Below the pieces are notes generated by a model. That model saw only the letters and a program-made list of their open reading frames with translations. It had not been told where the DNA came from and made no database searches. From Cytophaga sp. FL35 (GTDB taxonomy: Bacteria; Bacteroidota; Bacteroidia; Flavobacteriales; Flavobacteriaceae), in the NCBI RefSeq assembly GCF_014349235.1, contig NZ_JACSOH010000011.1, positions 62,001 through 126,000 of the forward strand: 64,000 bases of DNA, given 5' to 3'. Numbering within the stretch: position 1 is the stretch's first letter; the number at the start of each line of letters is the position of its first letter. This document shows positions 26,904 to 35,912 of the stretch, piece by piece. Made by a program: the position numbers and the translations under genes.

Positions 26904-27746
26904 CTAATTAATCATTCTTAAGTTGGCAATTTCCTGCTCCGTGAGGTATCGCCAGTGGCCACGGGGCAAATCTTTCTTGGTAAGACCGGCATACACCACA
27001 CGGTCCATTTTCACTACCTCATATCCCAGGGTGTCAAAAATTCGCTGAACTATATTGTTGCGGCTGCTATAAATTTCCATGCCCACTTGACTCTTGGGTG
27101 CATTGTCCACAAAGCTAACTTCTTGTACCTTAACCACTTTTCCATCTACGGCCAGACCTTCTTGAATCCGCTTTAGATCGGCACTGCGAAGCGGTTTCTC
27201 CAATTCTATGTGAAATATCTTCCTAAGTCCATTTTTGGGGCTGTTTAGTCGCTTGCTCATTTCACCATCATTGGTAAAGAGAACCAGACCTGTTGCTTCC
27301 TTTCCTATCTTACCTACCGGTTTTAATTCAGATTTAGAAGCCTTGGCAACCAAACTCTGGGCACTACGTTGACTAATATTAGACCTCCCTGTAGCGGTAA
27401 ATCCTTTAGGCTTGTTCAAAAGCACATATTCCTTCTTAACAGGATTAAGTAATTTCCCGTCAAAACGAACCTCATCTTCCAATTTAACCTTATAACCCAT
27501 TTCGGTAACAGGTTTGCCATTTACAGTAACATTCCCCGCCGCAATTAACACATCTGCTTCCCTTCTGGAGCATACACCGGAATTGGCAACATACTTATTG
27601 AGCCTTACCAAATTGGAATTGGGTGCAGGGGTACCTCCATTTTGTTTTTTTATAGGCGCATTACCCCTAGAAAAACTTTTCTTTCTAAATTTTCCACCCT
27701 GTCTCCCGGATGCCCTTCTCCCATCATTAGATTCCGATCTGCTCAT
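26904..27746 (-). CDS. S4-domain RsuA/RluB-type pseudouridine synthase homologue without the catalytic Asp
   Basis: The 280-residue protein has a basic, low-complexity N-terminus (1-45), an S4 RNA-binding domain (about 46-100, VRLNKYVANSGVCSRREAD) and an RsuA/RluB-type pseudouridine synthase domain (about 105-275). In active enzymes the motif GRLDxxTxGLLL carries the catalytic Asp. Here it reads PVGKIGKEATGLVLF, so the Asp is Gly148 (codon GGA) and the following Thr is shifted. It may therefore be an RNA-binding protein without synthase activity, or use another mechanism. It converges with the PorP/SprF gene, 9 bp apart. Confidence 0.85.
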   Translation of the reverse strand: MSRSESNDGRRASGRQGGKFRKKSFSRGNAPIKKQNGGTPAPNSNLVRLNKYVANSGVCSRREADVLIAAGNVTVNGKPVTEMGYKVKLEDEVRFDGKLLNPVKKEYVLLNKPKGFTATGRSNISQRSAQSLVAKASKSELKPVGKIGKEATGLVLFTNDGEMSKRLNSPKNGLRKIFHIELEKPLRSADLKRIQEGLAVDGKVVKVQEVSFVDNAPKSQVGMEIYSSRNNIVQRIFDTLGYEVVKMDRVVYAGLTKKDLPRGHWRYLTEQEIANLRMIN

Positions 27747-27825
27747 AGCCTTCTTATTTTCTGCAAAGGTAAGTTTAATCTTTTAACCCTAATAAATTCC
27801 TGTGAATCAATTGAGCAAGTTATAT

Positions 27826-28731
27826 TTAGAGTATTCGGTTGAGTACTAAATCAATATCGATCAATAAAATACTGAACACCCCGGCAACTATGATAAGTTT
27901 GATCATATTATGTAGCCCAACGTAATGTAGCTTCGTACGGGCCTTCCACATCATGACCGTCACGACTACCAGCATGACTATACAGCCCAAAAAGTAGAAA
28001 TGCATATGGCCCACATCAAAATATTCGGTAAGTAAAAAAGTCGGTAGTAAAGCCAACAACAATAATAGACTTATACAGGTTTTAGAAAATTTTTGACCAT
28101 AGAGTATAGGTACCGTTTTGTAATTCTGTGCCATATCGCCTGCAATATTCTCCAAGTCCTTTATCATTTCCCTACTTAAAATTAGGGTGAAGAGGAACAA
28201 GGCATGTACAAAGATGACAGTATCAAAGTTTTTATAATAAACGAACACTGCAAAAAACGGGGTGATTGCCAGCGTGGCAGAAACAAAGTTACCTATGAAG
28301 GGTATTTTTTTAAGCTTGTGGGAATAGAACCAAATTCCAAAAATATATGCCGAGAAGAATAGAACGGCTTTAAATGAGACGTAGCTTGCGGCAAAGGTTG
28401 CCAAAAAGTTTAGTACAAAATAAGTAATCAACTTAAACTGTTGACTCACCAATCTATCCAACATACTTTTTCTAGGCTTATTGATCAAATCCTTTTCAGC
28501 ATCATAAAAGTTATTGATAATATAACCGGCAGCAATTACCAAGGTAGATGACAGAACAATGACGAATAAATTAAAATCAAAAAGCACCTCCCTAAGCGGA
28601 AGCTCAGGTGCAAGAATGTAAATGGATGCCAAGTATTGCGCCAAGGCTATTACAAAAACATTGTAACCCCTTACGACCGAAAACAAACTCAACAACTTTA
28701 AAAGCAGGAGCCTGTTTTTTCGATTGAACAT
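27826..28731 (-). CDS. UbiA-family prenyltransferase
   Basis: This 301-residue integral membrane protein has about eight helices. The first Asp-rich motif is NNFYDAEKDLINKPRK (NxxxDxxxD) near residues 88-103, and the second is SREMIKDLENIAGD near 185-200; together they bind the prenyl diphosphate through magnesium. In Flavobacteria this gene is commonly annotated as geranylgeranylglycerol-phosphate geranylgeranyltransferase, and here it follows mevalonate kinase, so an isoprenoid donor from the neighbouring pathway fits. The acceptor cannot be proven from the sequence. Confidence 0.82.
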   Translation of the reverse strand: MFNRKNRLLLLKLLSLFSVVRGYNVFVIALAQYLASIYILAPELPLREVLFDFNLFVIVLSSTLVIAAGYIINNFYDAEKDLINKPRKSMLDRLVSQQFKLITYFVLNFLATFAASYVSFKAVLFFSAYIFGIWFYSHKLKKIPFIGNFVSATLAITPFFAVFVYYKNFDTVIFVHALFLFTLILSREMIKDLENIAGDMAQNYKTVPILYGQKFSKTCISLLLLLALLPTFLLTEYFDVGHMHFYFLGCIVMLVVVTVMMWKARTKLHYVGLHNMIKLIIVAGVFSILLIDIDLVLNRIL

Positions 28732-28777
28732 CTATGTGTTTTTTGATTGGTTTCTAATAGGCTCGAGAAGTAGAGAC

Positions 28778-29716
28778 TTAGAAGTTATAGACTACCTCCA
28801 AATTGTATCCCTGCAAGGACTTTTTGGCCTTGTCAATATCTTGGGTAAAACCTAAAATGTAGCCTCCGCCTCCAGAACCACAAAGCTTGAGGTAATATTC
28901 ATTGGTTTCTATTCCTTTTTGCCAGAGCTCATGAAACTTGGCAGGTATCATAGGTTTAAAGTTATCAAGTACTACGTGAGAGAGTTGCTTTAGGTTTCCA
29001 AAGAGCGATTTTACATCGCCTTTTACAAAGTCTTCCACGCAGGCATCGGTATGTTTTATGAACTGGTTCTTCAACATACTTCTAAAACCTTCCTGTTTCA
29101 TTTTTTCCATAAAAATCTGGACCATAGGTGCTGTTTCGCCTGTAGAACCGCTATCCAATAAAAATACAGCTCCCTTACCTTCCAAATTCTGTGCGGGAAT
29201 ACTGGTGGATTCTATATTATCTTGGGAATTGATGAGGATGGGCAAACTTAAATAACTGTTCAATGGATCGAGCCCTGAGGATTTTCCGTGAAAAAAGGAT
29301 TCCATCTTACCAAAAATCTGTTTTAACTTCAGTAACTTTTCACGGGTAAGATTTTCAAGTACGGTAATCTTATCCAAGGCATATTTATCATAAATGGCGG
29401 CAACAAGCGCTCCGCTGCTCCCTACGCCATAGCCCTGTGGAATAGAACTATCAAAATACATTCCGTTGGCAACATCTGCCTTTAGCGATTCAAAATCAAA
29501 GGAAACTAATTTTGGATCGTTTTTGTGTATCATTTCCAGGTAACCGGTAAATTCCCTTAAGCTCCTATTGGAACGTTTGGCGTTATCAGACAAATTATCA
29601 TCTGATTTTAAAGCGCCTTTAAAGAAATTGTAGGGTATGGACAACCCTTTGGAATCTTTGATGATACCGTACTCTCCAAAAAGAAGAATCTTAGAATAAA
29701 ATAATGGTCCCTTCAT
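28778..29716 (-). CDS. Mevalonate kinase
   Basis: This is a GHMP-family kinase of 312 residues. The ATP loop is PQGYGVGSSGALVAAIYDKY near residues 94-113. The start KILLFGEYGIIKDSKGLSIPY and the end LKLCGSGGGGYILGF are the conserved GHMP motifs 1 and 3. It should phosphorylate mevalonate, an early step toward isopentenyl diphosphate. A diphosphomevalonate decarboxylase gene upstream supports the identity. A UbiA prenyltransferase follows 46 bp downstream, so the two probably share a transcript. Confidence 0.85.
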   Translation of the reverse strand: MKGPLFYSKILLFGEYGIIKDSKGLSIPYNFFKGALKSDDNLSDNAKRSNRSLREFTGYLEMIHKNDPKLVSFDFESLKADVANGMYFDSSIPQGYGVGSSGALVAAIYDKYALDKITVLENLTREKLLKLKQIFGKMESFFHGKSSGLDPLNSYLSLPILINSQDNIESTSIPAQNLEGKGAVFLLDSGSTGETAPMVQIFMEKMKQEGFRSMLKNQFIKHTDACVEDFVKGDVKSLFGNLKQLSHVVLDNFKPMIPAKFHELWQKGIETNEYYLKLCGSGGGGYILGFTQDIDKAKKSLQGYNLEVVYNF

Positions 29717-29738
29717 TGTATGGTCGATAAGGATACTA

Positions 29739-29746
29739 CAAAAATA
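29739..29746 (-). promoter_or_regulatory. -7 element for mevalonate kinase
   Basis: On the minus strand this reads TATTTTTG, an exact TAnnTTTG match, 23 bp upstream of the ATG. A TTG box lies about 24 bp further upstream, slightly far for a -33 element. Confidence 0.35.
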
Positions 29747-29893
29747 AGAAATAAACTATTGCGTTCTATTCAATTGGTGCTAAACAACTTAAATACGCTA
29801 TCAAAAACTTCGTTCGAGCGCATTACCGCTTTTCACAACCCAAATTAACTGGTTTTAGTATTTGAGTATACGTAAATAATGGCCGAAAGGATT

Positions 29894-30979
29894 TTAGACC
29901 AACTTAATGGCTCCAGTTCCTACTTGATCCTCAATAAATTGTCCGTTCTGGCAATGTGAGGCCAGCTCCTCTTTTATAAACTTGAGTACCACTGTTTTTT
30001 CCGCTGCCGGATATAATACGTGAACGTTGGACCCGGCATCAAGAGTAAAGCAAACATGGCTCTTTGTTTCACGCCTAAAAGCCCATATTTTATTAATGAT
30101 TTGTAAGGTGTTGGGCTTCATCAAAATAAAATAAGGTGTACTGGTCATCATCATGGCATGCAACGTGAGCGCCTCACTTTCTACCACTTGAATAAAACCA
30201 TCCAAATCACCTGATCTGAAAATGGCTTTTAACGTATCTAAATTGGTATGTGCCTGTTGAAAACGTTGTTCCGCAAAAGGGTGATGGTGCATGAGTCCAT
30301 GACCTACGGTACTACTTACCGTTTTTTCTCCTTTATCCACCAAAAGTACCGTATCGCAAAAATCCTGGAATACAGCATGTGTTTTAAAAGGGTAGGTAAC
30401 TCCATAGAAATCACTACTGTTTTCAATCCCCTTATAACTTCCCCATTGAACCAAGGGCCCCTGAATACTTCTACATGCACTTCCAGAACCTAAGCGCGCC
30501 AAAAAGGAAGCTTTTTGATTAAAAAAGTTAGGAGTAACGGTAGGGTTCAGTTCTTTTTCTATATCCATTAGACACAAAGCCAAAGCAGACATTCCGCTTG
30601 CCGAAGAGGCAATTCCGCTACTATGGGGAAAAGAGTTGGAACTCTCAATGACCAAATGATATTCCTTTAAAAAAGGAAGATAAACTTCTATCCTAGATAA
30701 AAAAGTCTGGATTTTGGGTTTAAATTCTTCTTTTGGGCTACCCTCAAACAAGAAATCAAAAGAAAACTGATGCTGCTTTTCCTTTAGTTTCTCATAACTG
30801 ACCAAAGTTGTTGTAAAGCAAGAATTCAATGTAAAACTGATGGACGGATTTGCCGGAATTTGGTTTTCCCTTTTGCCCCAATATTTAACTAATGCAATGT
30901 TACTGGGAGACCTCCACGATGATTTGCCCGATGTTGGCAAATCGTCATACGAATTGGGTATAAAACGGGACTCGGTCAT
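29894..30979 (-). CDS. mvaD: Diphosphomevalonate decarboxylase
   Basis: This is a 361-residue GHMP-superfamily enzyme that decarboxylates mevalonate diphosphate to isopentenyl diphosphate. The N-terminal SNIALVKYWGKR and PANPSISFTL are hallmark motifs, and the ATP region is SSNSFPHSSGIASSASGMSAL (about residues 116-136). ATG 30979 is chosen: a TTG six codons upstream overlaps the predicted -7 box. Downstream, mevalonate kinase is read in the same direction but has its own promoter-like element. Confidence 0.92.
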   Translation of the reverse strand: MTESRFIPNSYDDLPTSGKSSWRSPSNIALVKYWGKRENQIPANPSISFTLNSCFTTTLVSYEKLKEKQHQFSFDFLFEGSPKEEFKPKIQTFLSRIEVYLPFLKEYHLVIESSNSFPHSSGIASSASGMSALALCLMDIEKELNPTVTPNFFNQKASFLARLGSGSACRSIQGPLVQWGSYKGIENSSDFYGVTYPFKTHAVFQDFCDTVLLVDKGEKTVSSTVGHGLMHHHPFAEQRFQQAHTNLDTLKAIFRSGDLDGFIQVVESEALTLHAMMMTSTPYFILMKPNTLQIINKIWAFRRETKSHVCFTLDAGSNVHVLYPAAEKTVVLKFIKEELASHCQNGQFIEDQVGTGAIKLV

Positions 30980-30994
30980 AGATACAATTTTGTG

Positions 30995-31002
30995 CAAATA
31001 TA
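30995..31002 (-). promoter_or_regulatory. -7 element for mvaD
   Basis: On the minus strand this reads TATATTTG, an exact TAnnTTTG match, 15 bp before ATG 30979. The implied 5' leader is only about 5-10 nt. Confidence 0.4.
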
Positions 31003-31052
31003 CTTTTTAACCCGCTTATCTAAGCCCATAGAAATAATTTGTTAACTTAGGC

Positions 31053-31541
31053 TTGAAAACCACCCACTTGAAAAGCAAAATACTTCATATAAGCTATGCC
31101 GTGGGCATTTGTCTGGTTATAGGCCTATTAGGAAGTTTCGTAACCCAAACTTCAGTTAATGACTGGTACCTTACCCTAAACAAACCTAGTTTTACGCCTC
31201 CCGGTTGGATTTTTGCTCCTGTATGGACCGTACTTTACATTATGATGGGAATTGCCGCCGGTATTGTATGGACCAAAGGTTTTTACCATTTATGGGTGAA
31301 AACAGCTCTTTACCATTTTGTATTTCAACTTTTGTTGAACGCTTCATGGAGCATTGTGTTTTTTGGGCTGAAAGAGCTTTTTTGGGCCTTGATAGTCATT
31401 GTAACCCTATTGATACTCTTAATCTTTACTATTAGATGGTTCAAGGTAGTGAGCAAAATCGCGGCCTGGTTGCTTGTACCCTACTTTATTTGGGTTTGTT
31501 TCGCTACCGTTCTCACCTATAGAATTTGGGAGCTTAATTAA
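31053..31541 (+). CDS. tspO: TspO/MBR-family membrane protein
   Basis: This 162-residue protein has five membrane helices. The family pattern is clear: WYLTLNKPSFTPPGWIFAPVWTVLYIMMG after the first helix, then NASWSIVFFG and a final VPYFIWVCFATVLTYRIWELN. TspO proteins bind porphyrins and other hydrophobic ligands; the bacterial role is in stress and tetrapyrrole handling. The start is a TTG at 31053, with no ATG available before the first helix. Its end overlaps the convergent DUF1697 gene by 8 bp. Confidence 0.9.
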   Translation: MKTTHLKSKILHISYAVGICLVIGLLGSFVTQTSVNDWYLTLNKPSFTPPGWIFAPVWTVLYIMMGIAAGIVWTKGFYHLWVKTALYHFVFQLLLNASWSIVFFGLKELFWALIVIVTLLILLIFTIRWFKVVSKIAAWLLVPYFIWVCFATVLTYRIWELN

Positions 31542-32082
31542 GAATGGCTACCATCTGGCTCAACTTTTCCATGGTTCTTTGGTTTCGGGTCGTAGCCTCC
31601 ACATTTAGTTTTCGTTCTATGAGGTTGTTGTTGAGCTTGGCTTTTCCATATCCGGTATTACATAGTAAATAAACACAATTATCGGTTACGTAAAACTCTT
31701 CATTTTCATAAACCTCTTCTTCAAAATGCTTTACCAATACGGAGTCCGGCGTATTTTTTAACAGAACATAGTAAACTTTACCGTCACCCTTCTCGAGTTT
31801 TATTTCAAATGGAATACTTGCTAGAATGGTATCCAATTCGGTCTTTGACATTACCAAAACAGGTACCTTAAAACCAAACTCTTTCTCTATTGAATCCTGT
31901 ATTTTATTTTCCAAAATCCTTTTGTTCTCTTCAATTGAAGAGAATACCACGTTTCCACTTTGTATGTAGGTAGCAACCTTCTCCAAGCCATTTTCCTCTA
32001 ACAACGAACGCAATTGTGCCATGGGAACCTTTTTGGTTCCGCTTACGTTGATGCCCCGTAAAAATGCAATATACACTGCCAT
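31534..32082 (-). CDS. DUF1697 family protein
   Basis: This 182-residue protein starts with MAVYIAFLRGINVSGTKKVPM and has ATYIQSGNVVF, both hallmarks of the DUF1697 family. It is predicted to be cytosolic and compact, with an alpha/beta fold. No biochemical function is established. It starts 3 nt after the flavoprotein upstream on the same strand, so they are probably cotranscribed. It overlaps the tspO 3' end on the opposite strand. Confidence 0.85.
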   Translation of the reverse strand: MAVYIAFLRGINVSGTKKVPMAQLRSLLEENGLEKVATYIQSGNVVFSSIEENKRILENKIQDSIEKEFGFKVPVLVMSKTELDTILASIPFEIKLEKGDGKVYYVLLKNTPDSVLVKHFEEEVYENEEFYVTDNCVYLLCNTGYGKAKLNNNLIERKLNVEATTRNQRTMEKLSQMVAILN

Positions 32083-32085
32083 TTA

Positions 32086-33351
32086 TTAAGTTTTAGTAAT
32101 TGCTTTGGCTACCATATAACCGCCGGTCCAAGCATTCTGAAAATTGAATCCGCCTGTTATAGCATCCACATTTAAGATCTCTCCTGCAAAATATAGATCA
32201 GGCAAAAGCTTGCTTTTATAAGTTCTAAAGTCGACTTCCTTTAAATCTACACCCCCAGCGGTAACGAATTCTTCCTTAAAAGTTGATTTACCTTCAATCT
32301 TGAGTTCACACTCTGTTAATTGTGCTGCCAAATTTTCCAATTGTTGTTTGTTGATATCCGCCCACTTATCGGCCTTATCTATTCCGGAAGCCTTTACCAA
32401 ATTGGTCCATAACCTTCTAGGAACCTCAAGTGCTTTGGTTCGCAACACAGTTTTTCTTCCTTCCACTTCCTTCACTTCCCGCAAATAGCCCAAAAGCCCC
32501 TCATAATTGTAATCAGGCATCCAATTGACAATAATTTTAAAGTTGTACTTATAGTCGTGTAATATGCGAGCACCCCATGCGGACAATTTTAAGATGGCCG
32601 GCCCGCTTAGCCCCCAATGCGTAATGAGAACAGGTCCATCAGCATACAAAATGGGCGTTCTTGTCTTTTTACTTTTAAGTTTTACGGTAATCTTATTCTC
32701 AAGCAAATTGTTCTCAAATATCTCAACAATGGCATTGGTAGCGACCCCTGGAATTCCCGCTATTCGTGTATCCTTACAAATAAAGGTGAATAAGGATGGC
32801 ACGGCGGTCTCAATAGTATGGCCCAGTTGCTTTAATAAATTCCAAATTTTAGGGTTGCTACCTGTTGCTAGCACCAATTTACTACACTCATAGGAGTGCT
32901 TGATTGTTTTGATCTGCCACCCCTTGGCCGTATTTTCAAAATGGGTTACAGCACTATGTCTTAGTACCTTTACACCTAATTTTTGGGTAAGATTCAAAAA
33001 ACAATCGATTATGGTTTGTGAAGAATCCGATACCGGAAAAATACGTCCGTCATCTTCTATCTTTAAGGAAACTCCGTGTTCTTCAAAAAACGCCATGGTA
33101 TCTCCGCTAGCGAAGGTGTGATAGGGCCCAAGGAGTTCTTTTTCCCCTCGGGGATAATTCTTAACCAACATATTAGGATCAAATTCTGCATGGGTAACAT
33201 TACACCTACCCCCGCCGGAAATTTTCACTTTCCCGAGTACTTCTTTGCCCCTTTCGAGAATTGCTATTTTAAGAGATGGTTTCGACTTTGCCAGTTGTAT
33301 GGCCGTAAAAAAACCGGCAGCCCCTCCTCCTACAATAATAACATCAAACAT
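32086..33351 (-). CDS. HI0933/BaiN-family flavoprotein (NAD(P)/FAD-dependent oxidoreductase)
   Basis: This 421-residue flavoprotein has an N-terminal FAD dinucleotide loop IIVGGGAAGFF and a KISGGGRCNVTH motif (about residues 43-54), both typical of the HI0933/YhiN family. The C-terminal end includes LYFAGEILNVDAITGGFNFQNAW, the conserved second FAD contact. The physiological substrate is not known for most of this family. Its start codon overlaps the GDPD stop (TAATG), so the two are translationally coupled. Confidence 0.85.
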   Translation of the reverse strand: MFDVIIVGGGAAGFFTAIQLAKSKPSLKIAILERGKEVLGKVKISGGGRCNVTHAEFDPNMLVKNYPRGEKELLGPYHTFASGDTMAFFEEHGVSLKIEDDGRIFPVSDSSQTIIDCFLNLTQKLGVKVLRHSAVTHFENTAKGWQIKTIKHSYECSKLVLATGSNPKIWNLLKQLGHTIETAVPSLFTFICKDTRIAGIPGVATNAIVEIFENNLLENKITVKLKSKKTRTPILYADGPVLITHWGLSGPAILKLSAWGARILHDYKYNFKIIVNWMPDYNYEGLLGYLREVKEVEGRKTVLRTKALEVPRRLWTNLVKASGIDKADKWADINKQQLENLAAQLTECELKIEGKSTFKEEFVTAGGVDLKEVDFRTYKSKLLPDLYFAGEILNVDAITGGFNFQNAWTGGYMVAKAITKT

Positions 33352-34103
33352 TACTTGACTCGTTCAGGATAGTTGGTAATGATACCGTCTACCCCCAATC
33401 TTTTCATTCCAATGATATCCTGCTCATCGTTAACCGTCCAAGGGTAAATTTTTAACCCAGCTTCCTTTAATGCCACATTGTTCTCTGCATTTAACTGCTC
33501 AAAATGGGGATTTACGGCTTCGGCATTCAATTCTTTTGCTATTTCTATAGCATCTTTTGGATCCTTACCCGTTAGTATAGCAATGGGGATTTCGGTATTA
33601 GAGGCGCGCATATCCTTTAACTCGTCCCATTTAAAACTGGAAATAATAAAATTATTCAATTTCCATGGCCCGTTTTGAATGTTCTCCTTAACAATTCTAT
33701 TCACCTCCTCAGCCGTATCCGCTCCTTTTAATTCGATATTTAAATCAACTTTGGCAGCCATTTCATCCAAAACCTCCTGCAAGGTGGGAACTTTATGACC
33801 GCCCTCTACTACTAATGCCCGCAATTGATCAAAGGAATAGTCTTCGATAAAGCCGCTTCCGTTGGTCAACCGGTCCACTTCATCATCATGAAATACTACA
33901 ATCTCCCCTGTTCTGATTTTAAAAACGTCAATCTCGATCATATCAACCTTCAGTTCAATAGCCTTCTGAATTGAAGCCAACGTATTCTCCGTTTCGTGAC
34001 CCATGGCACCTCTATGGCCTATGACAATTGGTTTATTTACACTCATACAAGAAGAGAATGTTAGAGTTAAAAAAAGTATTATGAATGGGCATCTACCTTT
34101 CAT
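33351..34103 (-). CDS. Glycerophosphodiester phosphodiesterase, lipoprotein
   Basis: The protein has 250 residues with a lipoprotein signal ending in FSSC (Cys19). The GDPD catalytic set is present: GHRGAMGHETENT near residue 28, IEIDVF and VVFHDDEVDRLT. It hydrolyses glycerophosphodiesters to glycerol-3-phosphate and an alcohol, in the periplasm or at the outer membrane. It overlaps the amylase stop by 4 nt (ATGA) and the flavoprotein start by 1 nt, so the tail of the maltose operon continues through it. Confidence 0.88.
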   Translation of the reverse strand: MKGRCPFIILFLTLTFSSCMSVNKPIVIGHRGAMGHETENTLASIQKAIELKVDMIEIDVFKIRTGEIVVFHDDEVDRLTNGSGFIEDYSFDQLRALVVEGGHKVPTLQEVLDEMAAKVDLNIELKGADTAEEVNRIVKENIQNGPWKLNNFIISSFKWDELKDMRASNTEIPIAILTGKDPKDAIEIAKELNAEAVNPHFEQLNAENNVALKEAGLKIYPWTVNDEQDIIGMKRLGVDGIITNYPERVK

Positions 34104-35878
34104 TTGGTATGTAGTTTAAAAATAAAGGATTCCAAAGGATGTACATCTACCCGCACCTTGGCGCTCCCCTCGTTTACAAATAAAGTTTCTTTATGACCGT
34201 ACAACATATCCTCCAAAAGGTACTCCCCATCCTTCAAATTCCATTTTTCAATGATATCAGGCGGAAGCTGCAAGTGAAAACCAAACCAATCATTCGCGTG
34301 AAAATTGCTTACTACAACCAGTTTTTCATCGTCTGACCAACGTACAAAAGATAGCACATGGTGATTGTAGTACTCCGTATGATCTCTATTATAAAAATGG
34401 ATATCTTGGTAATGCCCGGTCAAAGCATTGCTGTTGATGGTAAAATTGAGTAACCTTTTGTAAAATTCGCGAAGGGCAGCTTCTTCATCTGACAATTGGC
34501 CACCATCGAATTTTTTATCGTTCACCCATCTTTGATGATGTGGCACCCCTATGTAGTCAAAAATTGAGGTTCTGGTAGGGCTTCCAAAACCGGGATGTTC
34601 CGCGGCAGGCTCCCCTACTTCTTGACCAAAGTAAATCATTACCGGAGCGGTAGTCATGGTCGCCGATACCACCATGGCCGGTTTTCCCCTTAACGCGTCA
34701 CCGGCAAAATCTGGGGAAGCAATTCGTTGCTCGTCATGATTTTCAAGAAAATGTAATAAATGATGTTCAATATCTTGGGTTCCTTTTTTGACCACGGGAA
34801 TATGGTCCGTCCACCCATGGCCTTGCATGATATGTTTTAGGGAATCGTACATTTCCACCTTATCGTACAGATAGTCCATTTTTCCCTTAAAAATGAAATT
34901 TCGGTATTCATGGGGATTGTACACTTCGGCCATTAAAAAAGCATTGGGATTCTGCATTTTTATATGCGAGTTCATATAGCTCCAAAATTCTACTGGAACC
35001 ATTTCCGCCATATCATATCGGAAACCGTCCACTCCCTTTTTTAACCAATACAAGGCAATATCCTTAAACTTCACCCACGCACTGGGTACGGATTTGTCCT
35101 TCCAAAAATGAAAATGCTCCTCAAATGATTTATGTGCATACTCATCAGGAAGTATGTCAAAATCGTACGCCCCATCGGGTTTGACCCCATAGTTGATTTT
35201 TACCGTTTCGTACCAATCATTAAAATCAGGTTGGGCAGAACGGCTACCATTGCCTGTCCATTTCGCGGGATTTTCCTCAAAATCAGGGTAAGGAGCTAAA
35301 TCTTCTCCACCCAAAGGCTGATAACCATCGCGCCAATTAGGTACTTGAAATTCATGTTGTGGAAGGTAGTAAAAATCATTGTCCCGAGCATATTCCACCG
35401 AAGTATCATCGTCAACACCAAATGGCCGAGAACCCTTAGGTGTGGAGGTCCCTTCATAATTGCGTGCCACATGGTTGGGAACAATATCGATAATAACCTT
35501 TAAGCCAGCTTTGTGGGTTCTTTTAATTAGGCTTACAAACTCTTGGAGTCGTTTTTCAGGATTTTTGGCCAAATCCGGATTCACATTATAATAATCCTTT
35601 ACGGCATAAGGTGAACCGGCCCTTCCTTTGACTACTTCGGGAGAATCATTTGAAATTCCGAAGTCGGAATAATCATTGATCAGGGCGTGATGGGGCACTC
35701 CTGTGTACCACATATAAGTACAGCCCAAATCTTTAATTTCCTTAAGCGCTTTGGGGGTAAAATCAGAAAACTTGCCCACACCGTTTTCCTCTACAGTACC
35801 CCATGGCTTGTTGTTGGTATTTGTATTACCAAATAGCCTTGTAAAAACCTGATAAACTACCTCCTTTTGCTTTGCCAT
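34100..35878 (-). CDS. GH13 alpha-amylase-family enzyme, cytosolic
   Basis: This 592-residue protein is a (beta/alpha)8 glycoside hydrolase of family 13. The catalytic nucleophile is Asp289 in VDGFRYDMAEM. The acid/base glutamate lies in MAEVYNPHE, the transition-state aspartate in LENHDEQRIAS, and DIVPNHVARNYEG is motif I. No signal peptide is present, so it acts on imported malto-oligosaccharides in the cytosol. The gene follows the GH65 phosphorylase by 34 bp. Whether it is an amylase, a neopullulanase-like enzyme or a maltogenic form cannot be told. Confidence 0.88.
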   Translation of the reverse strand: MAKQKEVVYQVFTRLFGNTNTNNKPWGTVEENGVGKFSDFTPKALKEIKDLGCTYMWYTGVPHHALINDYSDFGISNDSPEVVKGRAGSPYAVKDYYNVNPDLAKNPEKRLQEFVSLIKRTHKAGLKVIIDIVPNHVARNYEGTSTPKGSRPFGVDDDTSVEYARDNDFYYLPQHEFQVPNWRDGYQPLGGEDLAPYPDFEENPAKWTGNGSRSAQPDFNDWYETVKINYGVKPDGAYDFDILPDEYAHKSFEEHFHFWKDKSVPSAWVKFKDIALYWLKKGVDGFRYDMAEMVPVEFWSYMNSHIKMQNPNAFLMAEVYNPHEYRNFIFKGKMDYLYDKVEMYDSLKHIMQGHGWTDHIPVVKKGTQDIEHHLLHFLENHDEQRIASPDFAGDALRGKPAMVVSATMTTAPVMIYFGQEVGEPAAEHPGFGSPTRTSIFDYIGVPHHQRWVNDKKFDGGQLSDEEAALREFYKRLLNFTINSNALTGHYQDIHFYNRDHTEYYNHHVLSFVRWSDDEKLVVVSNFHANDWFGFHLQLPPDIIEKWNLKDGEYLLEDMLYGHKETLFVNEGSAKVRVDVHPLESFIFKLHTK

Positions 35879-35912
35879 TACCTACAATAATTATCTATCT
35901 CAAAGTCCCCAT

